DNA of 41,685 nt from Idiomarina sp. (GTDB lineage: Bacteria; Pseudomonadota; Gammaproteobacteria; Enterobacterales; Alteromonadaceae). How positions within the stretch are numbered: position 1 is the first letter of the stretch; every line of letters starts with the position of its first letter. A model generated the notes under the pieces. That model ran no database searches and was not told where the DNA came from. It saw only the letters and a program-made list of their open reading frames with translations. The position numbers were made by a program, and so were the translations under genes. The DNA lies in contig JAFIFH010000068.1 of the NCBI GenBank assembly GCA_020832105.1, positions 1 to 41,685 on the forward strand, in the 5' to 3' direction. Below, piece after piece: positions 1 to 9,637 of this stretch.

Positions 1-434
<434 letters not shown>

Positions 435-635
435 TAAAGATTTTGATATGCAAGTTGCTCAATGAATCGTTGGTTCTTATAAAATTACTTGAATCTTATG
501 GTCACCAGCATTTCATGAACATCTTTTTTGATTCTACCTGCGGGACAAGCCCGTGGTGCGAATCTGCTACCGAAGTAGCTTTTTAAGTTGCTCAATCAAT
601 GTAAGTGCCCACACAGATTGCTTGGCTTTGATATA

Positions 636-647
636 TTGTTAAAGAAC
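636..647 (-). promoter_or_regulatory. boxA antitermination signal of rRNA leader
   Basis: The minus strand reads GTTCTTTAACAA, close to the rRNA boxA consensus (TGCTCTTTAACAA) that is bound by NusB-NusE to build the antitermination complex. It sits about 30 nt downstream of the P2 start and about 200 nt ahead of the 16S 5' end, the usual place. Confidence 0.8.
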
Positions 648-681
648 GTTGCGTACGACTTTTGCCGTAGCAGGGATGCGC

Positions 682-709
682 ATTCTACGCTCTTCCCTTT
701 TGAAGTCAA
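682..709 (-). promoter_or_regulatory. rRNA operon promoter P2 (sigma-70)
   Basis: On the minus strand, TTGACT (709-704) and TAGAAT (687-682) are separated by exactly 16 bases. They are followed by a GC-rich discriminator (GCGCATCCC), which is typical of stringently controlled rRNA promoters. The 16-base spacer is also typical of rRNA promoters. Confidence 0.85.
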
Positions 710-827
710 TACCTTTTTCGCTAGAATCCGGTGATTTTCTTCAGCGTTGTTACTCGACTCATTTGCCTAAACATCTAAGGAGTTAACACCGCCGCTGTCT
801 GCGCTTATGCCCTGACAACGGAGGCGA

Positions 828-855
828 ATTATAGAGATCTCTGGGCAACCTGCAA
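828..855 (-). promoter_or_regulatory. rRNA operon promoter P1 (sigma-70)
   Basis: On the minus strand, TTGCAG (855-850) and a perfect TATAAT (833-828) are separated by 16 bases, with the discriminator CGCCTCC after the -10. The A/T-rich stretch upstream of the -35 (about 862-890) could be an UP element. It is the distal member of a P1-P2 tandem, the usual gammaproteobacterial arrangement. Confidence 0.85.
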
Positions 856-978
856 CCCCTATTTTGAAGTTTTTATGAAAAACCTAACTGACTGCTCAGA
901 AAGCCATCATCATGCTACAAAAACACTCATTTTATGCTGATAATTCGCTCATGCTCTCATTTAACTGGCTTTTATAAC

Positions 979-1010
979 CAGAAAGCCCCGCTTCACAGCG
1001 GGGCTTTCTG
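979..1010 (-). terminator. Intrinsic terminator after pssA
   Basis: A perfect 13-bp stem (979-991 with 998-1010) with a 6-base loop lies 57 bases past the pssA stop. On the minus strand it is followed by a loosely T-rich stretch (GGTTATAAAA). It insulates pssA from the rRNA promoters just downstream. Confidence 0.8.
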
Positions 1011-1067
1011 ATGTTCACAACCGCGGTTGTCCGCAGGCATCAGCTGCCTGCAGACAACAGAAACAGG

Positions 1068-1997
1068 TTACACCTTGGGTTCATCGTCAGTTTTACCGCC
1101 ATTTGCTACTGGCGATTCAGCACCCGTAGCGGACTGTGTACTCTGCGCCGGCTTATTCTTTGCTGCAGACCCAGTCGAATCAGTGCCTGCTGGGTCCACC
1201 TTTCTATCCGCTTCATTGAAGTCAGCGTCATAGTCATCGCTATGGTCACCAATCACATGTTCAAGCTTAAGCTTATTAACGTTCTTAATCGTCAAGACTG
1301 GCCCTGAGATAGCATAAGCTGTGAAGAGTACGAATAGAACAAGGGCTGGTTCAGTTGCAACGACCACGAATATCAGTACAACGAGCAGAATAACCAGGAA
1401 GTTGACCTTGCCGCGCCAGTCCACATCTTTAAACGAGTGGTAACGGAAGTTACTGACCATCAACAAGCCACAGGCAATGGTAAATAGTGCCACTAACCAG
1501 CTGACCGAGTCTGGCTGTATCTCGTATTTCGCACCGACCCAAACCAAGCCAGATACAATAGCTGCAGCACTTGGAATCGCCAGGCCCTGGAAGTATCTTT
1601 TATCCGCCGAGCCGACCATGGTGTTAAAACGCGCCAAGCGCAACGCACCGCCAGCAACAAAGATAAAGGCGGCGAGCCAGCCTAACTTGCCTAAGTCGGC
1701 CAGCGCCCAGTTATATGCAACGAGTGCAGGCGCCATGCCAAACGAAACGATATCAGCCATACTGTCGTATTCAGCACCAAAATCACTTTCCGTATGGGTC
1801 ATACGTGCCACACGCCCGTCCAGGCCGTCAAACACCATGGCAATAAATATTGCGATGGCAGCCATTTCAAACTGTCCGTTCATCGATGCGACAATTGCGA
1901 AAAATCCGGAAAACAGGCCTGCAGTGGTAAGCAGGTTTGGTAACAGGTAAATTCCACGGCGTTTTGCGCCATTCACGTCGTGATGCTGATCTGGCAT
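1068..1997 (-). CDS. pssA: CDP-diacylglycerol--serine O-phosphatidyltransferase
   Basis: This enzyme makes phosphatidylserine from CDP-diacylglycerol and L-serine, the first committed step to phosphatidylethanolamine, at the inner membrane. The full CDP-alcohol phosphatidyltransferase signature is visible near residues 57-82: D-x2-DG-x2-AR-x8-G-x3-D-x3-D, with all three catalytic or metal-binding Asp present. Several hydrophobic segments fit a polytopic membrane protein, and the last ~80 residues are a polar, low-complexity tail. It is the membrane-embedded (Bacillus-like) PssA type, not the phospholipase-D-like E. coli type. I chose Met at 1997 because AGGA lies 8 bases ahead. An ATG three codons upstream (2006) sits right on that AGG and is a weaker choice. 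A terminator follows, and it appears monocistronic. Confidence 0.92.
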   Translation of the reverse strand: MPDQHHDVNGAKRRGIYLLPNLLTTAGLFSGFFAIVASMNGQFEMAAIAIFIAMVFDGLDGRVARMTHTESDFGAEYDSMADIVSFGMAPALVAYNWALADLGKLGWLAAFIFVAGGALRLARFNTMVGSADKRYFQGLAIPSAAAIVSGLVWVGAKYEIQPDSVSWLVALFTIACGLLMVSNFRYHSFKDVDWRGKVNFLVILLVVLIFVVVATEPALVLFVLFTAYAISGPVLTIKNVNKLKLEHVIGDHSDDYDADFNEADRKVDPAGTDSTGSAAKNKPAQSTQSATGAESPVANGGKTDDEPKV

Positions 1998-2084
1998 AGA
2001 AGTCATCCTATCTATAAGAATTAAATACTGTGGCTAAGAATATCATAGTCTCAGTGGACTGCATAAATACCCCCTGAGATATTA

Positions 2085-2114
2085 AAGCCCCCGCTAAAAG
2101 AATAGCGAGGGCTT
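2085..2114 (-). terminator. Intrinsic terminator after clpB
   Basis: A 12-bp stem with one mismatch (2085-2096 with 2103-2114) and a 6-base loop lies 30 bases past the clpB stop. On the minus strand it runs into TTTAAT. It ends the clpB transcript before pssA. Confidence 0.8.
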
Positions 2115-2144
2115 GATAAGAACCGACTATGTTATCGCTGCTGA

Positions 2145-4718
2145 TTACTGAGTGATACTCAGCCCATGTTCACCTGAGTCAACTTTGATAGTATTGCCTG
2201 GAATCAAATCTCCGGCCAGAAGCTTATGCGCCAGCGGGTTCTCCAGCTCCTGCTGAATCACACGCTTCAATGGGCGGGCGCCAAACACAGGATCGAATCC
2301 AACTTTCGCCAATTGCTCCAGCGCTGCATCAGTGATCTCAAGGTCAAAGCCTCGCTCTTGTAGGCGCAGGATTAATCGCTGCATCTGAATACCAGCAATG
2401 TTCTTAATCTGCTTGGTGCTCAATGGGTGGAAGACCACGGTTTCATCTACCCGGTTGAGAAACTCAGGGCGGAAATGACCAGCAAGTACCTGCATGATAA
2501 GCGTCTTCATTTCCTCGTAATCTACCTCACCCGCTTTCTCATGGATAAGCTCGGAGCCCAGGTTTGAGGTCATAATAATCACAGTATTCTTAAAGTCTAC
2601 TGTCCGCCCCTGGCCATCGGTTAAGCGACCATCGTCGAGAACCTGCAGTAAGATATTGAACACATCTGAATGCGCCTTTTCAATCTCATCCAGCAGAATC
2701 ACTGAGTACGGGCGACGCCGAACGGCCTCGGTCAAATAGCCGCCCTCTTCATAGCCAACGTAGCCGGGAGGTGCGCCGACCAAACGTGACACCGAATGCT
2801 TTTCCATAAATTCTGACATGTCGATACGCACCATCGCATCGTCCGTGTCGAACATGAAGTTTGCCAGTGCTTTACACAGCTCGGTTTTACCGACCCCAGT
2901 AGGCCCAAGAAATAAGAATGAACCGATTGGGCGATCCGGATCCCCAAGCCCTGCCCGCGAACGGCGTATGGCGTTAGCAACAGAGACCACCGCTTCGTGC
3001 TGCCCTACTACCCGCTTATGTAAAGCTTCCTCCATGCGCAGCAGCTTGTCGCGTTCACCTTCGAGCATTCTTGCTACTGGTATCCCGGTCCAACGAGAGA
3101 GCACTTCGGCGATTTCTTCGTCGGAGACTTTATTACGCAACAGGCTCATGTCCTGCATTTCTGCCTGCAGGGCCAAATCAAGCTGACGTTCCAATTCGGG
3201 AATGCGGCCATACTGAAGTTCGGACATACGGTTTAAATCACCGGCACGGCGCGCAATGTCAAGATCCTGACGCGCTTGGTCTAACTGCTCTTTAATATGC
3301 TGGTGGCCCTGCAGTGCCGCTTTCTCGGTATTCCAAATCTCATCCAGTTCCTGGTATTTGACATCAAGCTCGCTTAACTCGTCTTCTATCAGTTCAAGTC
3401 GCTTTTTGCTCGCATCGTCTTTTTCTTTGCGCAAAGCTTCCCGTTCCAGCTTCAGCTGAATCATCCGGCGTTCCAGGCGATCCAGCTCCTCTGGTTTAGA
3501 ATCTATTTGCATCCGAATACTGGACGCTGCTTCATCTATTAGATCAATGGCTTTGTCCGGCAACTGACGGTCGCTAATGTAGCGATGTGATAAAGAAGCG
3601 GCGGCGACAATCGCTGGGTCAGTAATTTCAACGGAGTGATGTAACTCATATTTTTCTTTCAAGCCACGCAGAATCGCGATGGTGTCTTCCACCGAAGGTT
3701 CTTCCACCAGGACTTTTTGGAAACGCCGCTCAAGGGCAGCGTCTTTTTCAATGTACTGACGGTACTCGTTTAGGGTGGTGGCACCAACGCAGTGCAGTTC
3801 ACCTCGCGCCAGTGCAGGTTTTAACATATTCCCTGCATCCATTGCGCCATCCGCTTTACCAGCACCAACCATGGTATGCAGCTCATCAATAAACAGAATT
3901 ACCGCACCCTCTTCCTGTTGTAACTCATTCAACACCGCTTTAAGGCGCTCTTCGAATTCACCGCGATACTTCGCGCCCGCCAGCAAGGAACCCAGATCCA
4001 GCGAGAGCACACGCTTGTGCTTAAGACCTTCAGGGACTTCGCCATTCACAATTCGCTGGGCCAAACCTTCGACAATCGCGGTCTTACCCACTCCAGGCTC
4101 ACCAATTAAGACAGGGTTGTTCTTGGTGCGACGCTGCAACACCTGAATCGTGCGGCGAATTTCTTCATCGCGGCCGATCACCGGGTCAAGTTTACCTTGC
4201 TCGGCGCGCTCAGTAAGGTTGATGGTGTACTTATCCAGAGCCTGGCGCTGTTCTTCTGCATTCGGATCATCCACTTGCTGTCCATTGCGCAGTTCAGTAA
4301 TGGCCTTATCCACCTGACTCGCATCAAGACCCTGGCTTTTCAATAAAGCACCAAGCTTACCTTTGTCTTCAAGCGCAGCAAGAATAAACAGCTCACTGGA
4401 AATATATTTGTCTTTGCGTTTTTGCGCGTACTTGTCACAGAGATTCAATAAAGTCGCTGAGGCTGAACTCAGTTGCACTTCACCACCAATCCCCTCTACC
4501 TGAGCAATCTCGTCTAACGCTTTGGAAAGCTGAGCCCGAAAGGTTGCAATGTTTAAACCGGCGGTTTGCAATAATTGGCGCACGGTACCGCCATCCTGAT
4601 TCAGCAAAGCGCTCATCAGATGGACAGGTTCGATAAACTGGTGGTCACGCCCAAGGGCTAACGACTGAGCGTCAGAGATCGCTAACTGAAATTTACTGGT
4701 GAATCGGTCGAGGCGCAT
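2145..4718 (-). CDS. clpB: ATP-dependent disaggregase ClpB
   Basis: ClpB is a hexameric AAA+ chaperone that, with DnaK, pulls proteins out of aggregates after heat stress in the cytoplasm. The order is Clp N-domain (1-145), first AAA+ domain with Walker A GEPGVGKT (206-213), the coiled-coil M-domain (about 400-525), and second AAA+ domain with Walker A GPTGVGKT near 605 and the GYVGYEEGG pore loop. I chose the start [10 protein letters not shown] because AGGAG lies 7 bases ahead. It gives 857 residues, the same length as E. coli ClpB; two upstream ATGs would add 2 or 8 residues without a proper ribosome site. A heat-shock promoter lies upstream and a terminator downstream, so it is probably transcribed alone as well as by read-through from rluD-pgeF. 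Confidence 0.98.
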   Translation of the reverse strand: MRLDRFTSKFQLAISDAQSLALGRDHQFIEPVHLMSALLNQDGGTVRQLLQTAGLNIATFRAQLSKALDEIAQVEGIGGEVQLSSASATLLNLCDKYAQKRKDKYISSELFILAALEDKGKLGALLKSQGLDASQVDKAITELRNGQQVDDPNAEEQRQALDKYTINLTERAEQGKLDPVIGRDEEIRRTIQVLQRRTKNNPVLIGEPGVGKTAIVEGLAQRIVNGEVPEGLKHKRVLSLDLGSLLAGAKYRGEFEERLKAVLNELQQEEGAVILFIDELHTMVGAGKADGAMDAGNMLKPALARGELHCVGATTLNEYRQYIEKDAALERRFQKVLVEEPSVEDTIAILRGLKEKYELHHSVEITDPAIVAAASLSHRYISDRQLPDKAIDLIDEAASSIRMQIDSKPEELDRLERRMIQLKLEREALRKEKDDASKKRLELIEDELSELDVKYQELDEIWNTEKAALQGHQHIKEQLDQARQDLDIARRAGDLNRMSELQYGRIPELERQLDLALQAEMQDMSLLRNKVSDEEIAEVLSRWTGIPVARMLEGERDKLLRMEEALHKRVVGQHEAVVSVANAIRRSRAGLGDPDRPIGSFLFLGPTGVGKTELCKALANFMFDTDDAMVRIDMSEFMEKHSVSRLVGAPPGYVGYEEGGYLTEAVRRRPYSVILLDEIEKAHSDVFNILLQVLDDGRLTDGQGRTVDFKNTVIIMTSNLGSELIHEKAGEVDYEEMKTLIMQVLAGHFRPEFLNRVDETVVFHPLSTKQIKNIAGIQMQRLILRLQERGFDLEITDAALEQLAKVGFDPVFGARPLKRVIQQELENPLAHKLLAGDLIPGNTIKVDSGEHGLSITQ

Positions 4719-4749
4719 ATCCATTCTCCTGAAATAAAGCACTGTTATT

Positions 4750-4778
4750 AATGTGGGTATTATTTACCCAATTTCAAG
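4750..4778 (-). promoter_or_regulatory. Sigma-32 (RpoH) heat-shock promoter of clpB
   Basis: The minus strand reads CTTGAAA (4778-4772), 14 bases, then CCCACATTA, against the RpoH consensus CTTGAAA-N(11-16)-CCCCATNT. The -35 is a perfect match and the -10 differs at one base. The clpB start lies about 30 bases beyond the -10. The spacer and -10 also form a perfect 6-bp inverted repeat (4754-4759 with 4765-4770). Confidence 0.85.
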
Positions 4779-4797
4779 TCGGAGAATTAGATATACA

Positions 4798-5529
4798 TCA
4801 ACTTATATAGATTAAGTTGGCCATGCGCCCTGTGGTGCCGTCACGGCGGTGAGAGAAAAATAGTTCAGGCTGAGAAAACGTACAGTAGTCGCCTCCGCCA
4901 ACGAAGCCAACTTTGCCGCTAAGCTGCTGACGAGCCAGCGTATATAAACACGCTTTCCATTGTGATTGATATTTAACGAAGGCATCAGCATGCTGTGCAC
5001 TACGCTTAAGCATCAGTTCGCGCACCTCGTTACCCACGGTAAAAGCTGATTGACTAATCGCAGGCCCTAACCAAGCGCAAAGATCATCAGGTTTGGCTTG
5101 AAACGTTTTCAGTGTTCGCCCGATGATACCGTTTGCAATACCACGCCAGCCTGCATGCACCAACGCCACTTCACTACCGTCACGAGAGGCAAGAAAGACC
5201 GGCAGGCAGTCGGCGGTCATAATCACCACCACCTGGTTGGGGAACTCGGTATAGGCCGCGTCAGCGTCCGGCGTGTCCTGCAGACCGGACTCACCAATGC
5301 GCACCAAACCACTACTGTGGGTTTGACTTAACCAGTTCGGCTCGGCGGGAAGTTTTAGTTCAGTCACCAGCCGTCGACGATTTTCCTGCACGGCTGCCGG
5401 TAAATCACCTACATGGGTTGCCACATTGAGTTGGCCAAATGGCGACACACTGACCCCGCCCTTGCGGGTTGTCGTCATCGCCTGCACAGATTCATGCACC
5501 GGCCACTCTGGTTTAAGCGTGGTTATCAT
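4798..5529 (-). CDS. pgeF: Purine nucleoside phosphorylase / peptidoglycan editing factor PgeF (YfiH/LACC1 family)
   Basis: This is a YfiH/DUF152 protein. Members have been described as copper-dependent polyphenol oxidases, adenosine and purine nucleoside processing enzymes, and in E. coli as a factor correcting mis-incorporated serine in peptidoglycan precursors. The three metal-site residues are in place: His71 (QTHSSG), Cys108 (TADCLP) and His125 (VHAGWRG), within one residue of the E. coli positions. I chose Met at 5529, with GGAG 6 bases ahead; this gives 243 residues, the usual length. The start lies inside the end of rluD (17-base overlap), so the two are translationally coupled. clpB follows, as in E. 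coli. Confidence 0.93.
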   Translation of the reverse strand: MITTLKPEWPVHESVQAMTTTRKGGVSVSPFGQLNVATHVGDLPAAVQENRRRLVTELKLPAEPNWLSQTHSSGLVRIGESGLQDTPDADAAYTEFPNQVVVIMTADCLPVFLASRDGSEVALVHAGWRGIANGIIGRTLKTFQAKPDDLCAWLGPAISQSAFTVGNEVRELMLKRSAQHADAFVKYQSQWKACLYTLARQQLSGKVGFVGGGDYCTFSQPELFFSHRRDGTTGRMANLIYIS

Positions 5530-6490
5530 CGTCCGCTCCGTGCGCATCCTTACGCAGTAATTCAGTCAGCTGTACCATGTCCTCTGGTACAGGTGCTTCC
5601 CAACTCATTAACTCACCATGAATGGGATGCTCTAACTCAAGTTTAACAGCATGCAGCGCCTGGCGCTTAAAATCACGCAGGCCAGCTAATAACTCGTCAT
5701 TAGCGCCCTGGGGAGGACGCGGCCGACCGCCATATTGCAAATCGCCAACCAGCGGGTGACGAATATGTGCCATATGCACGCGAATCTGGTGCGTTCGCCC
5801 ACTTTCAAGGCGAAGTCTTAAGCGTGTATGCAGACGAAACCGCTCCGCTACACGATAATGCGTCACCGCAGGTTTACCACTATTCACCACTGCCATATGC
5901 GTACGCTTGGTGGGATGGCGGCCAATCGGTTGGTCCACCAACCCGCCGGCGGTCATCACGCCGTTTACGATGGCTTCATACTCACGCGTGATATTGCGCG
6001 CCTGCAGCGCCGTCACCAGGTGCGTCTGTGCCGCAATGGTTTTCGCAATGACCATCAGACCTGTGGTGTCCTTGTCCAAGCGATGCACTATCCCTGCGCG
6101 AGCCAAAGACGAAGCGCCTTTGTGATGATGCAGTAACGCATTCAGGATGGTGCCATCTGGCTTACCAGCACCGGGATGCACCACCAGGCCCATGGGCTTG
6201 TTAATTACGATAATATCGTCATCTTCATAGACGATATTAAGGTCAATGTGTTGGGCTTCAAAACGCTGTTCAGCTTCCACTACGGCATTCAGGTGCACCG
6301 CCATGCCTGGCAAAACTTTTTCGCGAGGTTTGGTCACCACTTTACCGTCAAGGGTGACATTGCCAGAAAGGATCCATTCTTTTAAACGCGAGCGTGAATA
6401 ATCCGGGAACAATTCCGCCAATACCTGGTCGAAACGCATTCCGAATTGATGCTCGTCTATAACTGCTTCGTGAGTAATCTGTTGGGTCAT
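5513..6490 (-). CDS. rluD: 23S rRNA pseudouridine(1911/1915/1917) synthase RluD
   Basis: RluD converts three uridines in helix 69 of 23S rRNA to pseudouridine, a modification important for subunit joining and termination. An N-terminal S4 RNA-binding domain (about 15-75) is followed by the RluA-type catalytic domain with HRLDKDTTGL, where Asp139 is the nucleophile at the same position as in E. coli. The 325-residue length fits the family. The ATG at 6490 has only a weak ribosome site, but no better start exists. It is first in the rluD-pgeF(-clpB) group and diverges from bamD across 118 bases, the arrangement seen in many gammaproteobacteria. Confidence 0.96.
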   Translation of the reverse strand: MTQQITHEAVIDEHQFGMRFDQVLAELFPDYSRSRLKEWILSGNVTLDGKVVTKPREKVLPGMAVHLNAVVEAEQRFEAQHIDLNIVYEDDDIIVINKPMGLVVHPGAGKPDGTILNALLHHHKGASSLARAGIVHRLDKDTTGLMVIAKTIAAQTHLVTALQARNITREYEAIVNGVMTAGGLVDQPIGRHPTKRTHMAVVNSGKPAVTHYRVAERFRLHTRLRLRLESGRTHQIRVHMAHIRHPLVGDLQYGGRPRPPQGANDELLAGLRDFKRQALHAVKLELEHPIHGELMSWEAPVPEDMVQLTELLRKDAHGADDDNHA

Positions 6491-6608
6491 AAATATCTGC
6501 TGTGAAACCTGTGGTCGCTAAGGTAGAATGCCGAATTAGTCGCAAGTGTACCTGTTTTTTATGGGTACTACTAAAGCAAAAAGCAATAAAAGGTAGCAAA
6601 GGTTCCTT

Positions 6609-7367
6609 ATGAAAGTTGTGCTCCTCGCCGTATTAGTACTAACACTTACCCTTACAGGGTGCTCATCAAGCCGAGATCGTGACCAAGCGCGCGACATGCG
6701 TGGCTCCCCTGAACAAATGTATCAACAAGCTCAGGGTTACATCGATGGTGGTAATTTTACCATGGCTGTGCAAACTCTGCGCAGTATTGAAATGCGTTAT
6801 CCATTTGGTGCGCATATCAACCAGGTCCAGTTGGATTTGATCTATGTGCATTACCAGGTGGGCGACCAGGACCGTGCGTTAACCGCCATTGATCGGTTTT
6901 TACGGCTTAACCCTAATCATGCAGATCTCGACTATGTGCGTTATATGCGTGGTTTAGTACACCTGCAGTTAGAGCGTAATGCATTTCAGGAGTTGGTGGG
7001 GATAGACCGTCACGACCGTGACAAAACTTACGCCGAACAAGCTTTTGAAGACTTCCGTCAGTTACTTGACCGTTATCCGGACAGCACGTACGCGGCAGAT
7101 GCACGGGCAAGAATGTTGGGGATTCAGTCGCGTTTAGCTAAATACGAACTCGAAGTTGCCAATTACTATATGCGCCGCGAAGCCTACATGGCAGCTATTA
7201 CCCGCGCGCAATATGTGCTCGAGAACTTCTCCCAGGTGGGGGAAGTTGAAGATGCCCTAAGCCTAATGGTACGCGCTTACGATGCACTTGAGCTCAACGA
7301 CCTGCGTGATGACGCACGTGCAGTGTTGGCGCTGAACTTCCCAGAGAATCGTTTAGCACGGCGCTAA
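6609..7367 (+). CDS. bamD: Outer membrane assembly lipoprotein BamD
   Basis: BamD is the essential lipoprotein of the BAM complex, which folds beta-barrel proteins into the outer membrane and contacts BamA from the periplasm. The N terminus is a lipoprotein signal ending in the lipobox LTGC, so Cys18 should be lipidated. The rest is helical with tetratricopeptide-like repeats (for example PEQMYQQAQGYIDGGNFTMAV and the segment around DRYPDSTYAADARARM). The length of 252 fits (E. coli 245). AAAGG lies 6 bases ahead of the ATG. It diverges from rluD and ends at a bidirectional terminator shared with glnB. Confidence 0.95.
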   Translation: MKVVLLAVLVLTLTLTGCSSSRDRDQARDMRGSPEQMYQQAQGYIDGGNFTMAVQTLRSIEMRYPFGAHINQVQLDLIYVHYQVGDQDRALTAIDRFLRLNPNHADLDYVRYMRGLVHLQLERNAFQELVGIDRHDRDKTYAEQAFEDFRQLLDRYPDSTYAADARARMLGIQSRLAKYELEVANYYMRREAYMAAITRAQYVLENFSQVGEVEDALSLMVRAYDALELNDLRDDARAVLALNFPENRLARR

Positions 7368-7393
7368 ATACCCCCGGCAACAAATGCAGACAT

Positions 7394-7431
7394 AAAAAGG
7401 CCGCTCGTTTTAATTACTGAGCGGCCTTTTT
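7394..7431. terminator. Bidirectional terminator between bamD and glnB
   Basis: The arms AAAAAGGCCGCTC (7394-7406) and GAGCGGCCTTTTT (7419-7431) pair perfectly around a 12-base loop. The A/T runs flank the stem on both sides, so it can end transcripts from bamD (plus) and from glnB (minus). Confidence 0.9.
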
Positions 7432-7470
7432 GTTGGGTGTTGGTTGTCGCTGTGATAACCAAAATTGTAG

Positions 7471-7857
<387 letters not shown>

Positions 7858-7892
7858 TCACCACATCAGTATTGTAGACAATTAAAAGCGCC

Positions 7893-9584
7893 CTAGTCGG
7901 TTCTTTCCAACATACTTGCAAGATATTGACTGGTAATCGGATAGCGCCGATCGCGACCAAAATTACGCCGGGTGACCTTGGGCCCAACAGCTCCTTGACG
8001 GCGTTTATATTCGTTGCGCTCAATCAAAGTGACCACGCGCTTCACCGTGTCCGGGTCATAGCCTGCATTAATCATATCAGCTAGCGATTGATCCTGCTCA
8101 ACGTAGGCTGCAATTATTTCGTCCAACACCGGATAAGGTGGCAGCGAGTCCTCGTCTTTCTGATCCGGCGCCAATTCAGCGGATGGCGGGCGCGTGATCA
8201 CTCGCTCAGGAATCGCATTACCCAACGTATTGCGGTAACGCGCCAGCGCAAACACGCGCTCTTTATAGACATCTTTTATTGGCGCAAAGCCGCCACACAT
8301 ATCGCCATACAAAGTACAGTAACCCACCGCAAGCTCGCTCTTATTACCGGTACTAAGCAACAAGCGGCCCTCTTTATTGGAGAGCGCCATCAACAGCACT
8401 CCACGGCAACGTGCCTGCAAGTTTTCTTCGGTGGTGTCGCGGGGTTTATCTTCAGTGAGCCCGGGAATGATATCCATGAAGCTATTCACCATAGGCGCCA
8501 CCGGCACAATATCAAACTGGCAACCGAGCCAATCGGCTTGTAATTGAGCATCTTCGACACTGATATCTGCAGTGTATTGATATGGCATCATGACCGCCCG
8601 CACTCGCTCAGCACCAATCGCATCTACCGCAATGGCTAATGTCAGCGCTGAATCGATACCGCCTGACAAGCCTAAAACAACTGAAGAGAACCCGTTCTTC
8701 TCAATGTAATCATTCAGTGACAGTACCAACGCCTGATACAATGCGGCATCGTTTTGTACGTCATTGTTAAGGGTCATCCCATTAACCGAGCGATTATCAA
8801 GGTGGGTATTTTGCAATTTACCTTCACTGAACTCAGCAATTGCTAAATCCTCGGCGCAATGCTTGAGCAAAATACAGGCTTCGCCCTGCTCGCTAACGAC
8901 CACGGAGTTACCATCAAAAAGCAGCTCGTCCTGCCCTCCAATGTGGTTCACATAGACAATGGGTAGCTGCGTTTCGCGCCAGCGCTCATGCAATACCTGG
9001 AGCCGTTGCGCGGCTTTGTATTCTTCGTACGGCGAGGCGTTGGTGGATAAAATCAGTTCAGCGCCACAGGCCTTGGCGGCGGCAATGGGGGCTGCACACC
9101 ACAGGTCCTCACAAATCAGTAAACCAATTTGATGCCCTTTAAATTCAAATACACAGGTTTGATTGCCCGCAGTGAAGTAGCGCTTCTCGTCAAACTCACC
9201 ATAATTTGGCAGCACTTGTTTGCGGTAATGGGCAATCCTTGTGCCCTGGTAAAAGACTGACACCGCATTGAAAATCTTGTGACCATCAATTTCAGGATAA
9301 CCAACCATAATCGCCATCTGTTCACTGGCGGTTTTAATCCGCTCAATCGAAGCATCCAACGCAGCATATAAGTCAGCGCGATACACGATATCTTCAAGGG
9401 GATAGCCAGTGAGAGTGAGTTCGGGAAACACGATAATGTCAGCCCCGTGAGCCTCGGCGACGGCAGCCTCTACTTCTTCAGTGTTGCGCTGAATGGCGCC
9501 AACGGTAAGTTTGACCTGAGCCAACGCCACTTTAAGGGACTGTGGCGAAGCTAAATCACGGGGGTTAGACAGTGTTGTCGACAT
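7893..9584 (-). CDS. nadE: Glutamine-dependent NAD+ synthetase
   Basis: It makes NAD+ from nicotinate adenine dinucleotide, using ammonia released from glutamine. The N-terminal half is a nitrilase-type glutaminase with the Glu55 (FPELTLTG), Lys122 (RKQVLPNYGEF) and Cys158 (ICEDLW) triad. The C-terminal half is the synthetase with the PP-loop SGGIDS (307-312) and LSTGNKSELAVGY. The 563-residue two-domain form differs from the shorter ammonia-only NadE of E. coli. The ATG at 9584 has AAAGG 7 bases ahead; a TTG seven codons upstream is less likely. It follows flhB by 53 bases with no visible terminator, so read-through from the flagellar operon is possible. Confidence 0.96.
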   Translation of the reverse strand: MSTTLSNPRDLASPQSLKVALAQVKLTVGAIQRNTEEVEAAVAEAHGADIIVFPELTLTGYPLEDIVYRADLYAALDASIERIKTASEQMAIMVGYPEIDGHKIFNAVSVFYQGTRIAHYRKQVLPNYGEFDEKRYFTAGNQTCVFEFKGHQIGLLICEDLWCAAPIAAAKACGAELILSTNASPYEEYKAAQRLQVLHERWRETQLPIVYVNHIGGQDELLFDGNSVVVSEQGEACILLKHCAEDLAIAEFSEGKLQNTHLDNRSVNGMTLNNDVQNDAALYQALVLSLNDYIEKNGFSSVVLGLSGGIDSALTLAIAVDAIGAERVRAVMMPYQYTADISVEDAQLQADWLGCQFDIVPVAPMVNSFMDIIPGLTEDKPRDTTEENLQARCRGVLLMALSNKEGRLLLSTGNKSELAVGYCTLYGDMCGGFAPIKDVYKERVFALARYRNTLGNAIPERVITRPPSAELAPDQKDEDSLPPYPVLDEIIAAYVEQDQSLADMINAGYDPDTVKRVVTLIERNEYKRRQGAVGPKVTRRNFGRDRRYPITSQYLASMLERTD

Positions 9585-9637
9585 GAATGGACCTTTTACC
9601 ACCAATTACAATGTTTGTAGAGTTTGATCTTATCACA

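Larger units (their letters stand above)
435..821 (-). other. rRNA operon leader (transcribed spacer ahead of 16S)
   Basis: No gene lies between the 16S start and pssA, and this part is the transcribed leader of the rRNA operon, read on the minus strand. It contains boxA (636-647) and promoter P2. It also holds a UUCG-type hairpin at 566-579 (5-bp perfect stem), a second short stem at 541-553, and a 16-base direct repeat with one mismatch at 452-467 and 585-600. The hairpins are plausible RNase III or folding elements. That role is inferred, not shown. Confidence 0.75.

Noticed and set aside
1011..1307. 98-codon frame on the plus strand
   Set aside because: It is antisense to the pssA C-terminal tail, begins inside the pssA terminator region and has no recognisable protein features.
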